NCBI GenBank assembly: GCA_001067655.1
Contig: JUNU01000424.1
Location: 1-21,022 of the forward strand
Direction: 5' to 3'
Origin: Neisseria lactamica
GTDB taxonomy: Bacteria; Pseudomonadota; Gammaproteobacteria; Burkholderiales; Neisseriaceae
Length of the DNA stretch: 21,022 nucleotides
Below the pieces are notes generated by a model. It searched no databases, was not told the DNA's origin, and saw nothing but the letters and a program-made list of their open reading frames with translations. The position numbers and the translations under genes are program-made. This document shows positions 1 through 7,508 of this stretch, piece after piece (the first letter of the stretch is position 1; each line of letters starts with the position of its first letter).

Positions 1-52
1 TGTACTGTCTGCGGCTTCGTCGCCTTGTCCTGATTTTTGTTAATCCACTATA
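1..52. mobile_element. Correia repeat element, one end (cut by window edge)
   Basis: The sequence up to base 52 ends in GTTAATCCACTATA, the terminal inverted repeat of neisserial Correia repeat enclosed elements (CREE). The preceding bases (TGTACTGTCTGCGGCTTCGT and on) match the end segment of CREE as I remember it. The rest of the element lies outside the window. CREE are non-coding miniature elements that often carry promoters or processing sites; none can be judged from this fragment. Confidence 0.85.
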
Positions 53-58
53 ACGCCG

Positions 59-70
59 AGGTCGTCTGAA
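59..70 (+). repeat. DNA uptake sequence AGGTCGTCTGAA
   Basis: Exact 12-mer just downstream of the DUF2818 gene stop and seven bases from the Correia end. It promotes uptake of neisserial DNA in transformation. Confidence 0.85.
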
Positions 71-74
71 AAGT

Positions 75-374
75 TTATTCGCGGTTGCGCGCGTGCCAGA
101 AATAACGCCATACGAAACAGGGGAAGGCGAATATCAGGTAAAGGCAGACTACGGTAGCGTAAAACTCCCAATCTTGTTGGTGCACTGCTCCGGCGCGGGA
201 TTCGAGGATGTAGGCGAGGACGGCGGTCAGGATGAAGCCTGCCGCCAATTCGATGAGGTGATGCCCGATATGTTTGCGCTTGAGCGGGAGTACGCCGAAA
301 AATTTGGCGGTAACGAAAGGGGCGTTGGCGAAGATGAGCGCCAATACCAAAAGGATGTACATGGATGCGGTCAT
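75..374 (-). CDS. DUF2818 family small membrane protein
   Basis: This encodes a 99-residue hydrophobic protein from the ATG at 374. Three likely membrane segments lie at about residues 4-27, 40-59 and 71-90, and the C-terminus is basic (WRYFWHARNRE). Its size, hydrophobicity and position directly after nuoN fit DUF2818, an uncharacterised family that commonly follows nuoN in Betaproteobacteria. An upstream in-frame start at 416 would add residues that read through a DUS, so I reject it. The gene lies beyond a strong terminator and an inverted DUS pair, so it may be transcribed separately from nuo or only by read-through. A role as a complex I assembly helper is only a guess from context. Confidence 0.75.
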   Translation of the reverse strand: MTASMYILLVLALIFANAPFVTAKFFGVLPLKRKHIGHHLIELAAGFILTAVLAYILESRAGAVHQQDWEFYATVVCLYLIFAFPCFVWRYFWHARNRE

Positions 375-393
375 GATGGTGTGTCTTTCTGTT

Positions 394-429
394 TTCAGAC
401 GGCCTCTTTGATTCAAAAGGTCGTCTGAA
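394..429. repeat. Inverted pair of DNA uptake sequences
   Basis: The minus-strand AGGCCGTCTGAA (394-405) and plus-strand AGGTCGTCTGAA (418-429) can form a hairpin with one mismatch. It sits between the nuo terminator and the DUF2818 start. There is no clear U-tract on either strand, so termination here would be a weak second stop. Confidence 0.75.
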
Positions 430-455
430 AAAACAATCTTGGGCTGCGTATCTTA

Positions 456-489
456 ACAAAAACGGCAGCCTCTGACACGGCTGCCGTTT
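456..489 (-). terminator. Rho-independent terminator of the nuo operon
   Basis: AACGGCAGCC (461-470) and GGCTGCCGTT (479-488) form a perfect 10-bp GC-rich stem, extended by one A-T pair, with an 8-base loop. Read on the minus strand the hairpin is followed by TTTTTGTTAA. It begins 13 bases past the nuoN stop codon, the expected place for the end of the operon transcript. Confidence 0.9.
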
Positions 490-501
490 CGGTTCATCGC
501 T

Positions 502-1977
502 TTACAAGGTGTTTTCCAAAGCCCTAGCGCACCAGTCAATCACCGTTTGCGGCATGATGCCCCACAAAATCAGCAAGAACGCGTTGACGCTTAGGAAGAA
601 TTTGGCGGCATAGTTGCTGCCGACGGGCTGGTCATGGGTGGCTTCGTCAAAATACATGACTTTGACTACGCGCAGGTAGTAGAACGCGCCGATTAACGAC
701 ATCACCACGGCGAACACAGCAAGTACGATGTATGTGCTGCCCGCCATGGCGGCGTTTTGGGCGGTCGATGCGCTCAACAAAGCCTTAATCACGCCGAATT
801 TGGCATAAAAGCCCATCAGCGGCGGAATACCTGCCATCGAGAACATTGCCAGCAGCATTAGGAAGGCAAACCAAGCATGGCGTTGGTTCAGACCCGCCAA
901 GTCTTTGATTTCTTCACACTCGATATTGTCGGTGGACAATACCATCAATATGCCGAAACCGACTGCCGCCATCAGCGCATAAGTAATGGCGTAATACAAG
1001 CCCGCCGCGAAACCGACCGCCCCCGCCATAAACGCCAGCAGGATAAAGCCCATATGCGATATGGTGGAATAGGCGAGCATACGTTTGATGTTGGCCTGCA
1101 TGATGGCGGCGAGGTTACCGACCAAAAGCGATGCCACCGCCAACACGGCGAACATCTGCGACCAGTCGTGATGCACCGTTCCCAAACCTGTAACCAAAAT
1201 GCGGAAGGCAAAGACGACGGCGGCAATTTTCGGCGCCGTACCGACAAACGCGGCGACGGATGTCGGCGCACCGTGGTACACGTCGGGCACCCACATATGA
1301 AACGGCACCGCGCCCAGTTTGAACGCCACCGCCACGACGATAAAAACCAGCCCCAGTTTCAACAGCCATTCGTTGGCAAGCTCGCTGTACGACGACGCCA
1401 AAACAGTGGCGAATTCGAGCGAACCCGTCGCGCCGTAGACCATCGAAATGCCGTAGAGCAACAGGCCGGAAGCCAGCGCGCCCAAGACGAAATATTTGAG
1501 CGCAGCTTCGGCGGAGCGGCCGGAATCGCGGCGCAGGGCAATCATGGCGTAAAGCGACAACGACAAAAGTTCCAAACCGATGTAGGCGGTCAGGAAATGC
1601 GCCGCGCTCACCATCACACTCATGCCTAACAGGGCAAACAGCGACAAGGTGTAAAACTCGCCTTTAAAAATACCGCGCGCCTGATTGTAGGGCTTGCTGT
1701 AAATAAACAGCCCGAAGGTCAATCCGTACAACACCAGCTTGGACAGGCGCGACATACCGTCGGCGATATACATCCCGTGAAACGCCAACACACTGCCCTG
1801 CTCCCACACTGCAAGCTGCGTAACCGCCACAATAAGGACAGTACCCAAGCTCATCAGATGGGTCAGATAGCGGTTTTCATCGCTAATCCACAAATCTGCC
1901 AGCAATACGGCAATCAGCAGCGCAAACAGCACGATTTCGGGCATGGCAGGCATTAAGTTCAAATCAATCAAGTTCAT
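502..1977 (-). CDS. nuoN: NADH-quinone oxidoreductase subunit N
   Basis: This is an antiporter-like proton-pumping subunit of the complex I membrane arm, 491 residues with about 14 membrane helices. Landmarks are the conserved Glu136 in AYIGLELLSL, Lys220 before the LGAVPFHMWVPDVYHGAPTS motif, and Lys250, all expected in the NuoN channel. I chose the ATG at 1977 because GAGG lies seven bases upstream; the in-frame GTG at 1983 is too close to that site. It starts nine bases after the nuoM stop, so translation is probably coupled. It is the last nuo gene and is followed directly by the terminator at 456-489. Confidence 0.97.
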   Translation of the reverse strand: MNLIDLNLMPAMPEIVLFALLIAVLLADLWISDENRYLTHLMSLGTVLIVAVTQLAVWEQGSVLAFHGMYIADGMSRLSKLVLYGLTFGLFIYSKPYNQARGIFKGEFYTLSLFALLGMSVMVSAAHFLTAYIGLELLSLSLYAMIALRRDSGRSAEAALKYFVLGALASGLLLYGISMVYGATGSLEFATVLASSYSELANEWLLKLGLVFIVVAVAFKLGAVPFHMWVPDVYHGAPTSVAAFVGTAPKIAAVVFAFRILVTGLGTVHHDWSQMFAVLAVASLLVGNLAAIMQANIKRMLAYSTISHMGFILLAFMAGAVGFAAGLYYAITYALMAAVGFGILMVLSTDNIECEEIKDLAGLNQRHAWFAFLMLLAMFSMAGIPPLMGFYAKFGVIKALLSASTAQNAAMAGSTYIVLAVFAVVMSLIGAFYYLRVVKVMYFDEATHDQPVGSNYAAKFFLSVNAFLLILWGIMPQTVIDWCARALENTL

Positions 1978-1986
1978 TCGCACACC

Positions 1987-3483
1987 TCAAATCTTGCTTT
2001 GCGCCACATGGGCAATCAAATCGTTTGCCGCCTGATGCACCACTTCGATAAATGCCTGCGGATACAGGCCCATACCCAATACCGCAACCGCCAAAATCGC
2101 CAGAATCGCAAATTCGCGGCAGTTGATGTCTTTCATATCGGCAACGTGCGGATTGCCGACCGCGCCGAAAATCACGCGCTTATACATCCACAGCGTGTAA
2201 GACGCACCATAAATCAGCGTCAGCGCCGCCAGCGCGCCTACCCAGAAATTCACTTTGACCGCGCCCATAATCACCATAAACTCGCCCACGAAGCCCGAAG
2301 TCGCCGGCAGACCCGCGTTTGCCATCGCAAACAGCATCATAAACGCCGCAAACTTGGGCATCACGTTCACCACGCCGCCGTAATCGGCGATATTGCGCGT
2401 GTGCAGGCGGTCGTACATCACGCCGATGCACATAAACATCGCCGCCGACACAAAACCGTGCGAAATCATCTGAATGACTGCGCCTTTCAATGCCCAGTCG
2501 TTCAACTGCCCGTTAATGAACAAGAACATCCCCAAGGTAACGAAACCCATATGGCTGATGGACGAATACGCCACCAGTTTTTTCATATCGGTCTGCACCA
2601 GCGCAACCATGCCGATATAGACCACCGCAATCAGGCTCAACACGATGATGACCGGCGCGAAATAGCGCGACGCATCAGGCAGAATCGGCAGGATGAAACG
2701 CAAAAAGCCGTATGCGCCCAATTTCAGCGTAATCGCCGCCAACACCATCGAACCGCCGGTCGGCGCCTCAACGTGGGCATCCGGCAGCCAAGTGTGCACG
2801 GGGAACATCGGCACTTTCACCGCAAACGACAGGAAAAACGCCACAAACAAAAGCTGTTGCACGCCCAGCGGAATCTGTTTGATGTTTTGGAAATCCTCAA
2901 TTGAAAAGCCGCCCGCCTGGTAAGACAGGTACACAATCGCCACCAGCATCAGCAACGAACCCATCAGCGTATAGAGAAACAGCTTCACCGACGCATATAC
3001 GCGGCGCGGACCGCCCCACACGCCGATAATCAGGTACAGCGGAATCAGCATACCCTCGAAGAACACATAAAACAGCAGGGCATCCCGCGCCGCAAACGCG
3101 CCGTTAATCAGGCCCGACATGATTAAAAACGCCGCCATATACTGCGCCGGACGCTTCTGAATCACTTCCCAACCCGCCAGCACCACCATCAGCGTGATAA
3201 ACGCGTTCAGAATGACAAACAGCACCGAAATACCGTCCACACCCAGCGAATAGTTGATTCGCAAAAGCGGAATCCACTCGTGGAACTCGGTAAACTGATA
3301 GCCACCGCTCAAACGGTCGAAACCCGTAAACAAGGGCAGCGTTACCAAGAAACCGACAAGCGCACCGATTAAAGCGAGCACGCGGGCAAGCGGCGCACGG
3401 CTGTCCGGCCCCGTCGCCAAAACCAGCACGCCCGCAGCGATGGGTATCCATATTGCCAAGCTGAGTAGGTAGTTGGAAAACAT
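1987..3483 (-). CDS. nuoM: NADH-quinone oxidoreductase subunit M
   Basis: This is the middle antiporter-like proton-pumping subunit, 498 residues. The conserved channel residues are visible: Glu143 in FFEGMLIPLYLIIG, Lys223 in AVKVPMFPVHTWLPDAHVEA, and Lys254. It opens a two-gene block with nuoN, separated from nuoL by a cupin and a chorismate mutase-like gene. The ATG at 3483 has AGG about nine bases upstream. A DUS inverted pair (3531-3564) stands in the leader, so transcripts entering from upstream genes pass through a potential hairpin before nuoM. Confidence 0.97.
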   Translation of the reverse strand: MFSNYLLSLAIWIPIAAGVLVLATGPDSRAPLARVLALIGALVGFLVTLPLFTGFDRLSGGYQFTEFHEWIPLLRINYSLGVDGISVLFVILNAFITLMVVLAGWEVIQKRPAQYMAAFLIMSGLINGAFAARDALLFYVFFEGMLIPLYLIIGVWGGPRRVYASVKLFLYTLMGSLLMLVAIVYLSYQAGGFSIEDFQNIKQIPLGVQQLLFVAFFLSFAVKVPMFPVHTWLPDAHVEAPTGGSMVLAAITLKLGAYGFLRFILPILPDASRYFAPVIIVLSLIAVVYIGMVALVQTDMKKLVAYSSISHMGFVTLGMFLFINGQLNDWALKGAVIQMISHGFVSAAMFMCIGVMYDRLHTRNIADYGGVVNVMPKFAAFMMLFAMANAGLPATSGFVGEFMVIMGAVKVNFWVGALAALTLIYGASYTLWMYKRVIFGAVGNPHVADMKDINCREFAILAILAVAVLGMGLYPQAFIEVVHQAANDLIAHVAQSKI

Positions 3484-3530
3484 AGTGGTTAACCTGTGGT
3501 TAAAATAAAAATATAGTTGTGTGGGTTGGT

Positions 3531-3564
3531 TTTTCAGACGACGTTTTAAGAGGTCGTCTGAAAA
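3531..3564. repeat. Inverted DUS pair upstream of nuoM
   Basis: TTTTCAGACGAC (3531-3542) and GTCGTCTGAAAA (3553-3564) form a perfect 12-bp stem with a 10-base loop. One arm is a full AGGTCGTCTGAA; the other has AC in place of AG at its 5' end. It may act as a weak terminator or attenuator between the cupin gene and nuoM. Confidence 0.7.
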
Positions 3565-3632
3565 AGATTATGTGTATTTTGCGTTTGGCGGAATCAATAA
3601 AAACGCATATCTGCCGTCGTTCTTTCATTCCA

Positions 3633-3664
3633 TTGCCGTCTGAAACCCTCTTTTCAGACGACCT
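3633..3664. terminator. Inverted DUS pair at the end of the cupin gene
   Basis: TTGCCGTCTGAA (3633-3644) faces a minus-strand AGGTCGTCTGAA (3653-3664) and forms a 9- to 11-bp hairpin. The second arm overlaps the cupin stop codon by one base. Convergent DUS pairs at gene ends often serve as terminators in Neisseria; no strong U-tract is seen here. Confidence 0.55.
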
Positions 3665-3984
3665 CAAACACTGCCTTCTTTCTCGATCACCAAAATCCGC
3701 GCTTCGCCGCACGGATGGGCGACGTGTTCCGTGCCGATTCCTGCGTAGAAGATGTCGCCGCTTTTCAACCGAACGATGCATTCTTCGCCGTTTTCTCGGT
3801 AGTGCATATCGACTTCGCCGTCCATCACGGCAAACACTTCCTCGCCGTCGTTAACGTGCCATTTGTAGGGCTGGTCCGTCCAGTGCAGGCGCACGGTGGT
3901 GCCGTTCATATTGGCGATGTCGAGTGCGCCCCATGCGCGGGAAGCGGTAAATTCGGCGGAGCGGATGGTTTGTGTGTCGGGCAT
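3664..3984 (-). CDS. Small single-domain cupin protein
   Basis: This 106-residue protein forms one cupin beta-barrel. The first cupin motif is KWHVNDGEEVFAVMDGEV, with His43 and Glu49 as likely metal ligands and the conserved Gly56. The second is GDIFYAGIGTEHVAHP, with His87 as a likely third ligand. The usual HxH of motif 1 is reduced to a single His. There is no signal peptide, so it is cytosolic. Small cupins of this kind have varied or unknown functions, so I assign no substrate. It lies between the chorismate mutase-like gene and nuoM on the operon strand. The Shine-Dalgarno sequence before the ATG at 3984 is weak. Confidence 0.85.
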   Translation of the reverse strand: MPDTQTIRSAEFTASRAWGALDIANMNGTTVRLHWTDQPYKWHVNDGEEVFAVMDGEVDMHYRENGEECIVRLKSGDIFYAGIGTEHVAHPCGEARILVIEKEGSV

Positions 3985-4085
3985 TTTCGCGTCTCTTTGA
4001 TTCTGTATCTAGATAAACCTAGTGATACAACTGTTTATTAAATCCCGTACCTATCCAAGTAAATCAATTATGAACGAAATGCTGC

Positions 4086-4391
4086 CTACGCCCCGCCTAC
4101 TCGGTTGGTTTCCATCTCCAGTTTAATGAACGCATCAATCATACTGCGCCAAACTGCTTCGGCTACTTCGGGCGACAAACCGGCCTTTTCGGCATAGGCG
4201 CGGCGCGAGGCAATCACTTGAGCCACCCGTTCGGGCGCGGAAACCGCCTGCACATCGTTTTGAGGTTTCAGACGGCCTGCCTGCCGTACCAGCTTCTGCC
4301 GGCGGGCGAGTAATTCTATTAATTCCTTGTCCAAACCGTCGATGGCTTCACGGACTTCGTCTAGGGTTTGCGGTAATTTGTCTTCAACCAT
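4086..4391 (-). CDS. Chorismate mutase family protein (AroQ/PchB-like)
   Basis: This 101-residue all-helical protein would convert chorismate to prephenate, the entry to phenylalanine and tyrosine synthesis. Recognisable AroQ-fold residues are Arg14 in DEVREAIDGLDKELIELL, Arg31 in LLARRQKLV, Lys42 in AGRLKPQ, and Glu54/Arg55 in SAPERV. Its length and these positions closely follow PchB, the isochorismate-pyruvate lyase/chorismate mutase. By my unaided alignment Glu92 takes the place of the catalytic Gln of PchB. No siderophore genes are nearby, so chorismate mutase is the safer name. I chose the ATG at 4391; a longer frame to 4493 would translate a DUS hairpin and palindromic repeat. A DUS (4267-4278) lies within the gene. 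Confidence 0.82.
   Translation of the reverse strand: MVEDKLPQTLDEVREAIDGLDKELIELLARRQKLVRQAGRLKPQNDVQAVSAPERVAQVIASRRAYAEKAGLSPEVAEAVWRSMIDAFIKLEMETNRVGGA
4267..4278 (-). repeat. Intragenic DUS AGGCCGTCTGAA
   Basis: Exact 12-mer on the coding strand of the chorismate mutase-like gene, encoding part of GRLKP. It includes the codon for the presumed catalytic Lys42. Confidence 0.85.
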
Positions 4392-4408
4392 TGTTTCTCG
4401 TGTTTCCT

Positions 4409-4438
4409 TTTTCAGACGACCTAAACGTCGTCTGAAAA
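4409..4438. repeat. Inverted DUS pair upstream of the chorismate mutase gene
   Basis: TTTTCAGACGAC (4409-4420) and GTCGTCTGAAAA (4427-4438) form a perfect 12-bp stem with a 6-base loop, 17 bases upstream of the ATG at 4391. One arm is AGGTCGTCTGAA and the other is the AC-variant ACGTCGTCTGAA. Confidence 0.75.
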
Positions 4439-4473
4439 TCTCATCTTTACCTGAAATCCCGATATTCCGTAGA

Positions 4474-4535
4474 CGGATTCTCGAATCCGACACACTGCAC
4501 TATTTTCTTTTTCATGTCGGATACAAGTATCCGAC
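4474..4535. repeat. Paired palindromes, copy A
   Basis: Two palindromes lie 26 bases apart. The first is CGGATTC-TC-GAATCCG (4474-4489). The second is GTCGGATACAAGTATCCGAC (4516-4535), perfect with 9-base arms. The same pair, in the same order and orientation, recurs at 15476-15537. It lies between nuoL and the chorismate mutase-like gene and is a dispersed intergenic repeat. Confidence 0.8.
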
Positions 4536-4549
4536 CTACAACTTGAATG

Positions 4550-4590
4550 TTCAGACGACCTCTACACAGGCTATGAATAGGTCATCTGAA
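4550..4590. terminator. Inverted DUS pair downstream of nuoL
   Basis: A minus-strand AGGTCGTCTGAA (4550-4561) pairs with a decayed copy AGGTCATCTGAA (4579-4590) to form a 12-bp stem with one mismatch, starting eight bases past the nuoL stop. It is terminator-like by position; there is no U-tract. Confidence 0.5.
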
Positions 4591-4598
4591 ACCCGCCT

Positions 4599-6623
4599 TT
4601 ATCTGAACAATCCCCAGAAGGTCATGCCGAGCAATACCAATACGCCGAACACCATAGCGGCGGCATAGGTGTAGATAAAGCCGGTTTGGGCTTTGCGTAC
4701 CTGAGCGGCAATCGCGCCGACCAGTTTGGCGGAGCCGTTGACGATGCCGTTGTCGATAATGGCGGTATCGCCGACTTTCCAGAAGAAGTTGCCCAATGCG
4801 CGCGTGCCTTTGGCGAAGACGTTGAAATACAGGGCGTCGAGGTAGTATTTGTTTTCAAACAAAACGTAAACCGGACGGAACGCCTGCGCGATTTTGGCGG
4901 GCAGGTGCGGCAGTTTGACGTACAAAAGCCATGCGCTCAATACGCCTGCGATTGCAAGATAGAGGACGGGTGAATGCAGGCTGTGCGACACCATCGCCAA
5001 TGCGCCGTGGAACTCTTCCTTCATGATGTGCATGGTCGGATGCGCGTCGGCGTTGACGAAAATCACGTCTTTGAAGAAATCGCCGTAGAGCATGGGTTCG
5101 ATGGCGATGTAGCCGATGATGACGGACGGAATGGCAAGCAGAATCAGCGGCAGGGTAACGACCAGCGGGCTTTCGTGCGGATTGTCGTTTTTACCCAAGC
5201 CGTGATGTTCTTCGCCATGGTCGTCCGAATGGTGTTCGGGCAGGCTGCGCCATTTTTCTTCACCGTGGAACACCATAAAGTATTGGCGGAACGCGTAAAA
5301 CGCGGTAACGAACACGCTGGCGAGGACGGCGAAATAGGCAAAGCCGCTGCCCGGCAGGGTGCTGTATTTCGCTGCTTCGATAATCGAATCTTTGGAGTAG
5401 AAGCCGGAGAAGAACGGCGTACCGATCAGCGACAAGTTACCAATCAGCATGGTAAGCCAAGTAATCGGCATGTATTTTTTCAGATTGCCCATGTGGCGCA
5501 TGTCTTGGTCGTGGTGCATACCGATAATGGCGCTACCCGCCGCCAAGAACAGCAAGGCTTTAAAGAAGGCGTGGGTCATGACGTGGAACATCGCCACGGA
5601 ATAGGCGGACGCGCCCAGAGCCACGGTCATATAGCCCAGTTGCGACAGGGTGGAATACGCAACCACGCGCTTGATGTCGTTTTGAATCACGCCTAAGAAA
5701 CCCATAAACAGGGCGGTAATCGCGCCGATCACCATAATGACCGATAGCGCGGTGCTGCTCATTTCGTAAATCGGCGACATACGCGACACCATGAACAGAC
5801 CTGCCGTAACCATCGTCGCGGCGTGAATCAACGCAGAAATCGGGGTCGGACCTTCCATCGAATCGGGCAACCAGACATGCAGCGGGAACTGCGCCGATTT
5901 ACCCATCGCGCCCACAAACAACAGTAAACAAGTTACGGTAATCAACGACCATTCCACACCGGGGAAAAGCTGGATAGTGGCATTTTGGACGTTGGGCAGA
6001 TAGGCGAATACGTCCTGATAACGCAGGCTGCCGCCGAAATAGGCAAGCACCAAGCCGATACCGAGCAAAAAGCCGAAGTCGCCGACACGGTTAATCAAAA
6101 AGGCTTTCAGGTTGGCAAAAATCGCGCTCGGACGTTTGAAATAGAAACCGATCAAGAGATACGACACCAAGCCCACCGCTTCCCAACCGAAGAAGAGCTG
6201 GATGAAGTTATTGCTCATAATCAGCATCAACATGCTGAATGTAAACAAAGAAATATAGCTGAAGAAGCGTTGGTAGCCGACTTTTTCATCGTGCATATAG
6301 CCGATGGTGTAGATATGCACCATCAACGACACGCCCGTTACCACGACCATCATCATCGCCGTCATCGTATCAACCAAGAAGCCGACGGAAAAATCCAAAC
6401 CGCCCATCGTCAGCCAAGTATAGACATTCTCGTCAAACTTGGCGCGGCTGCCGTCGATAAAGCCCCACAGCACATAAGCCGACAACACGGCGGACACTGC
6501 CACGCCGAGTATCGTAACCGTATGCGCGCCGGCACGTCCGATTTTATTGCCGAACAAACCCGCAATCAGCGAGCCTGCCAAAGGCACGAGGGCAATGATG
6601 AGATATAAAGTCATGTCGTTCAT
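4599..6623 (-). CDS. nuoL: NADH-quinone oxidoreductase subunit L
   Basis: This is the distal antiporter-like pump of the membrane arm, 674 residues, with the long lateral helix typical of NuoL in its C-terminal part. Conserved channel residues are Glu148 in FFGWEAVGLVSYLLIGF, Lys242 in GAMGKSAQFPLHVWLPDSME, and the GPTPISALIHAATMVTAG helix. A His- and Asp-rich loop at about residues 455-480 (EHHSDDHGEEHHG) precedes the PHESPLVVTLPL segment. It stands alone between two sets of non-complex-I genes, with 273 bases upstream and a DUS hairpin downstream. The ATG at 6623 is supported by AAGG about ten bases upstream; a second Met at residue 4 is possible. Confidence 0.97.
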   Translation of the reverse strand: MNDMTLYLIIALVPLAGSLIAGLFGNKIGRAGAHTVTILGVAVSAVLSAYVLWGFIDGSRAKFDENVYTWLTMGGLDFSVGFLVDTMTAMMMVVVTGVSLMVHIYTIGYMHDEKVGYQRFFSYISLFTFSMLMLIMSNNFIQLFFGWEAVGLVSYLLIGFYFKRPSAIFANLKAFLINRVGDFGFLLGIGLVLAYFGGSLRYQDVFAYLPNVQNATIQLFPGVEWSLITVTCLLLFVGAMGKSAQFPLHVWLPDSMEGPTPISALIHAATMVTAGLFMVSRMSPIYEMSSTALSVIMVIGAITALFMGFLGVIQNDIKRVVAYSTLSQLGYMTVALGASAYSVAMFHVMTHAFFKALLFLAAGSAIIGMHHDQDMRHMGNLKKYMPITWLTMLIGNLSLIGTPFFSGFYSKDSIIEAAKYSTLPGSGFAYFAVLASVFVTAFYAFRQYFMVFHGEEKWRSLPEHHSDDHGEEHHGLGKNDNPHESPLVVTLPLILLAIPSVIIGYIAIEPMLYGDFFKDVIFVNADAHPTMHIMKEEFHGALAMVSHSLHSPVLYLAIAGVLSAWLLYVKLPHLPAKIAQAFRPVYVLFENKYYLDALYFNVFAKGTRALGNFFWKVGDTAIIDNGIVNGSAKLVGAIAAQVRKAQTGFIYTYAAAMVFGVLVLLGMTFWGLFR

Positions 6624-6854
6624 TTTGGATGAACCTTTTTGATTTTAGGAGTTTTCTAAACTTCAGACTGCCCGAAAGGTTTTTTAGATTGGCTTGCCAA
6701 TTCGACACTTTCAAGCTGTCTTCGTATCTTTATTAATGGGTTTTCAACCCATACTGCACGCTAAATACTCAAATCTGATAAAGCTGTCCTTCAAGACAAC
6801 GGGCTTTAATTGGTCATGTTATTTTTTCGTCGGGGTTAGCCCAACCTACCGCAT
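6624..6854. other. Intergenic stretch between fic and nuoL
   Basis: I see no gene here. Short palindromes are present: ATTGGC-TT-GCCAAT (6688-6701) and ATGGGTT-TTC-AACCCAT (6736-6752). A GGGGTTAGCCCAACCTAC motif near 6836-6850 resembles one at 14672-14690. A separate nuoL promoter is possible but no convincing -35/-10 pair was found. Confidence 0.4.
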
Positions 6855-6897
6855 AAGGTCGTCTGAAACGGTCTGAAATCGCTTTTCAGACGACCTT
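6855..6897. terminator. Inverted DUS pair after fic
   Basis: AAGGTCGTCTGAAA (6855-6868) and TTTCAGACGACCTT (6884-6897) form a perfect 14-bp stem with a 15-base loop, touching the fic stop codon. It contains two exact AGGTCGTCTGAA copies facing each other, a common neisserial terminator arrangement, but lacks a strong U-tract on the minus strand. Confidence 0.6.
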
Positions 6898-7472
6898 CAG
6901 CCTTTCTCATACCCTTCGTAATAATACGACTGCTCGATACCTTTAAAGATGATTTCACGGTTGTCCACATCGTCGGTCAGGTTGTCCTTTAACAGAAAGC
7001 GCAGTTCTAAATCGTTGACGGGGCTGCGTTCCATCGCCTGCAAATACAGGGTTTTGCTTACATTTTGCCAGTTTACGACTTTTTTCAGGTTTTTCTTCAG
7101 CACCAAATCCAGCCAGATGCGGGTACTTCTGCCGTTACCCTCCAAAAACGGATGAGCAATGTTCATTTCAACATATTTGGCGATGATTTCTTCAAAAGTC
7201 CGCTCGGGCATCTGCTCGATTTTAACCAAAGCCTCTTTTAAATACATGGCGTTGGCAAAACGGAAACCGCCTTTGGAAATGTTGTCTTCCCTGATTTGAC
7301 CCGCAAAATCATATAAGCCGCCGAACAGGTAACGGTGAATCTGTTGCAGGCCCGCGGTGGTACCGACTTCGATACTGTCGATGTCGCCGCTTTCAAACAG
7401 GCGGCAGGCATTATGCAGGCTTTGTTCGTCTATGGACTTCATCGTTTTTCCTATCGGGTTTTCAGACGGCAT
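6897..7472 (-). CDS. Class III Fic-domain AMP-transferase (NmFic-like)
   Basis: Fic enzymes transfer AMP from ATP to target hydroxyls. The catalytic motif [12 protein letters not shown] carries His107. Near the C-terminus SYYYEG (Ser182-Gly187) matches the self-inhibitory (S/T)xxxE(G/N) helix of class III Fic proteins, with Glu186 as the inhibitory residue. These numbers coincide with the characterised 191-residue N. meningitidis NmFic. From published work as I recall it, NmFic modifies GyrB, is held inactive as a tetramer, and is activated by automodification on Tyr183, which is present here. The start at 7472 follows that numbering, but its ATG lies within a DUS. An ATG at 7442 (181 residues) has a better AGGA site seven bases upstream and may be the true start. 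It is cytosolic and sits between nuoK and nuoL with no separate antitoxin gene. Confidence 0.93.
   Translation of the reverse strand: MPSENPIGKTMKSIDEQSLHNACRLFESGDIDSIEVGTTAGLQQIHRYLFGGLYDFAGQIREDNISKGGFRFANAMYLKEALVKIEQMPERTFEEIIAKYVEMNIAHPFLEGNGRSTRIWLDLVLKKNLKKVVNWQNVSKTLYLQAMERSPVNDLELRFLLKDNLTDDVDNREIIFKGIEQSYYYEGYEKG
7461..7472 (-). repeat. DUS ATGCCGTCTGAA at the fic start
   Basis: Exact AT-type DUS, the dialect of N. meningitidis and N. gonorrhoeae and rare in this window. Its ATG is the upstream candidate start codon of fic, so the first residues MPSE are translated DUS. Confidence 0.85.
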
Positions 7473-7508
7473 CGGCGCCTTGTCGGACCTCGACCAAACC
7501 TACCTTTA

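Noticed and set aside
877..1629. Long plus-strand ORF opposite nuoN
   Set aside because: It is an antisense shadow of nuoN with a low-complexity Arg/Gln/His-rich composition. Similar shadows oppose nuoM, nuoG, nuoH and nuoJ.
4392..4493. N-terminal extension of the chorismate mutase-like protein
   Set aside because: The added residues come from a DUS hairpin and a palindromic repeat, and the ATG at 4391 starts a PchB-length protein.
6694..6876. Plus-strand 60-codon ORF between fic and nuoL
   Set aside because: Its C-terminus translates intergenic repeat and DUS sequence, there is no Shine-Dalgarno site, and no family is recognised; it is likely spurious.
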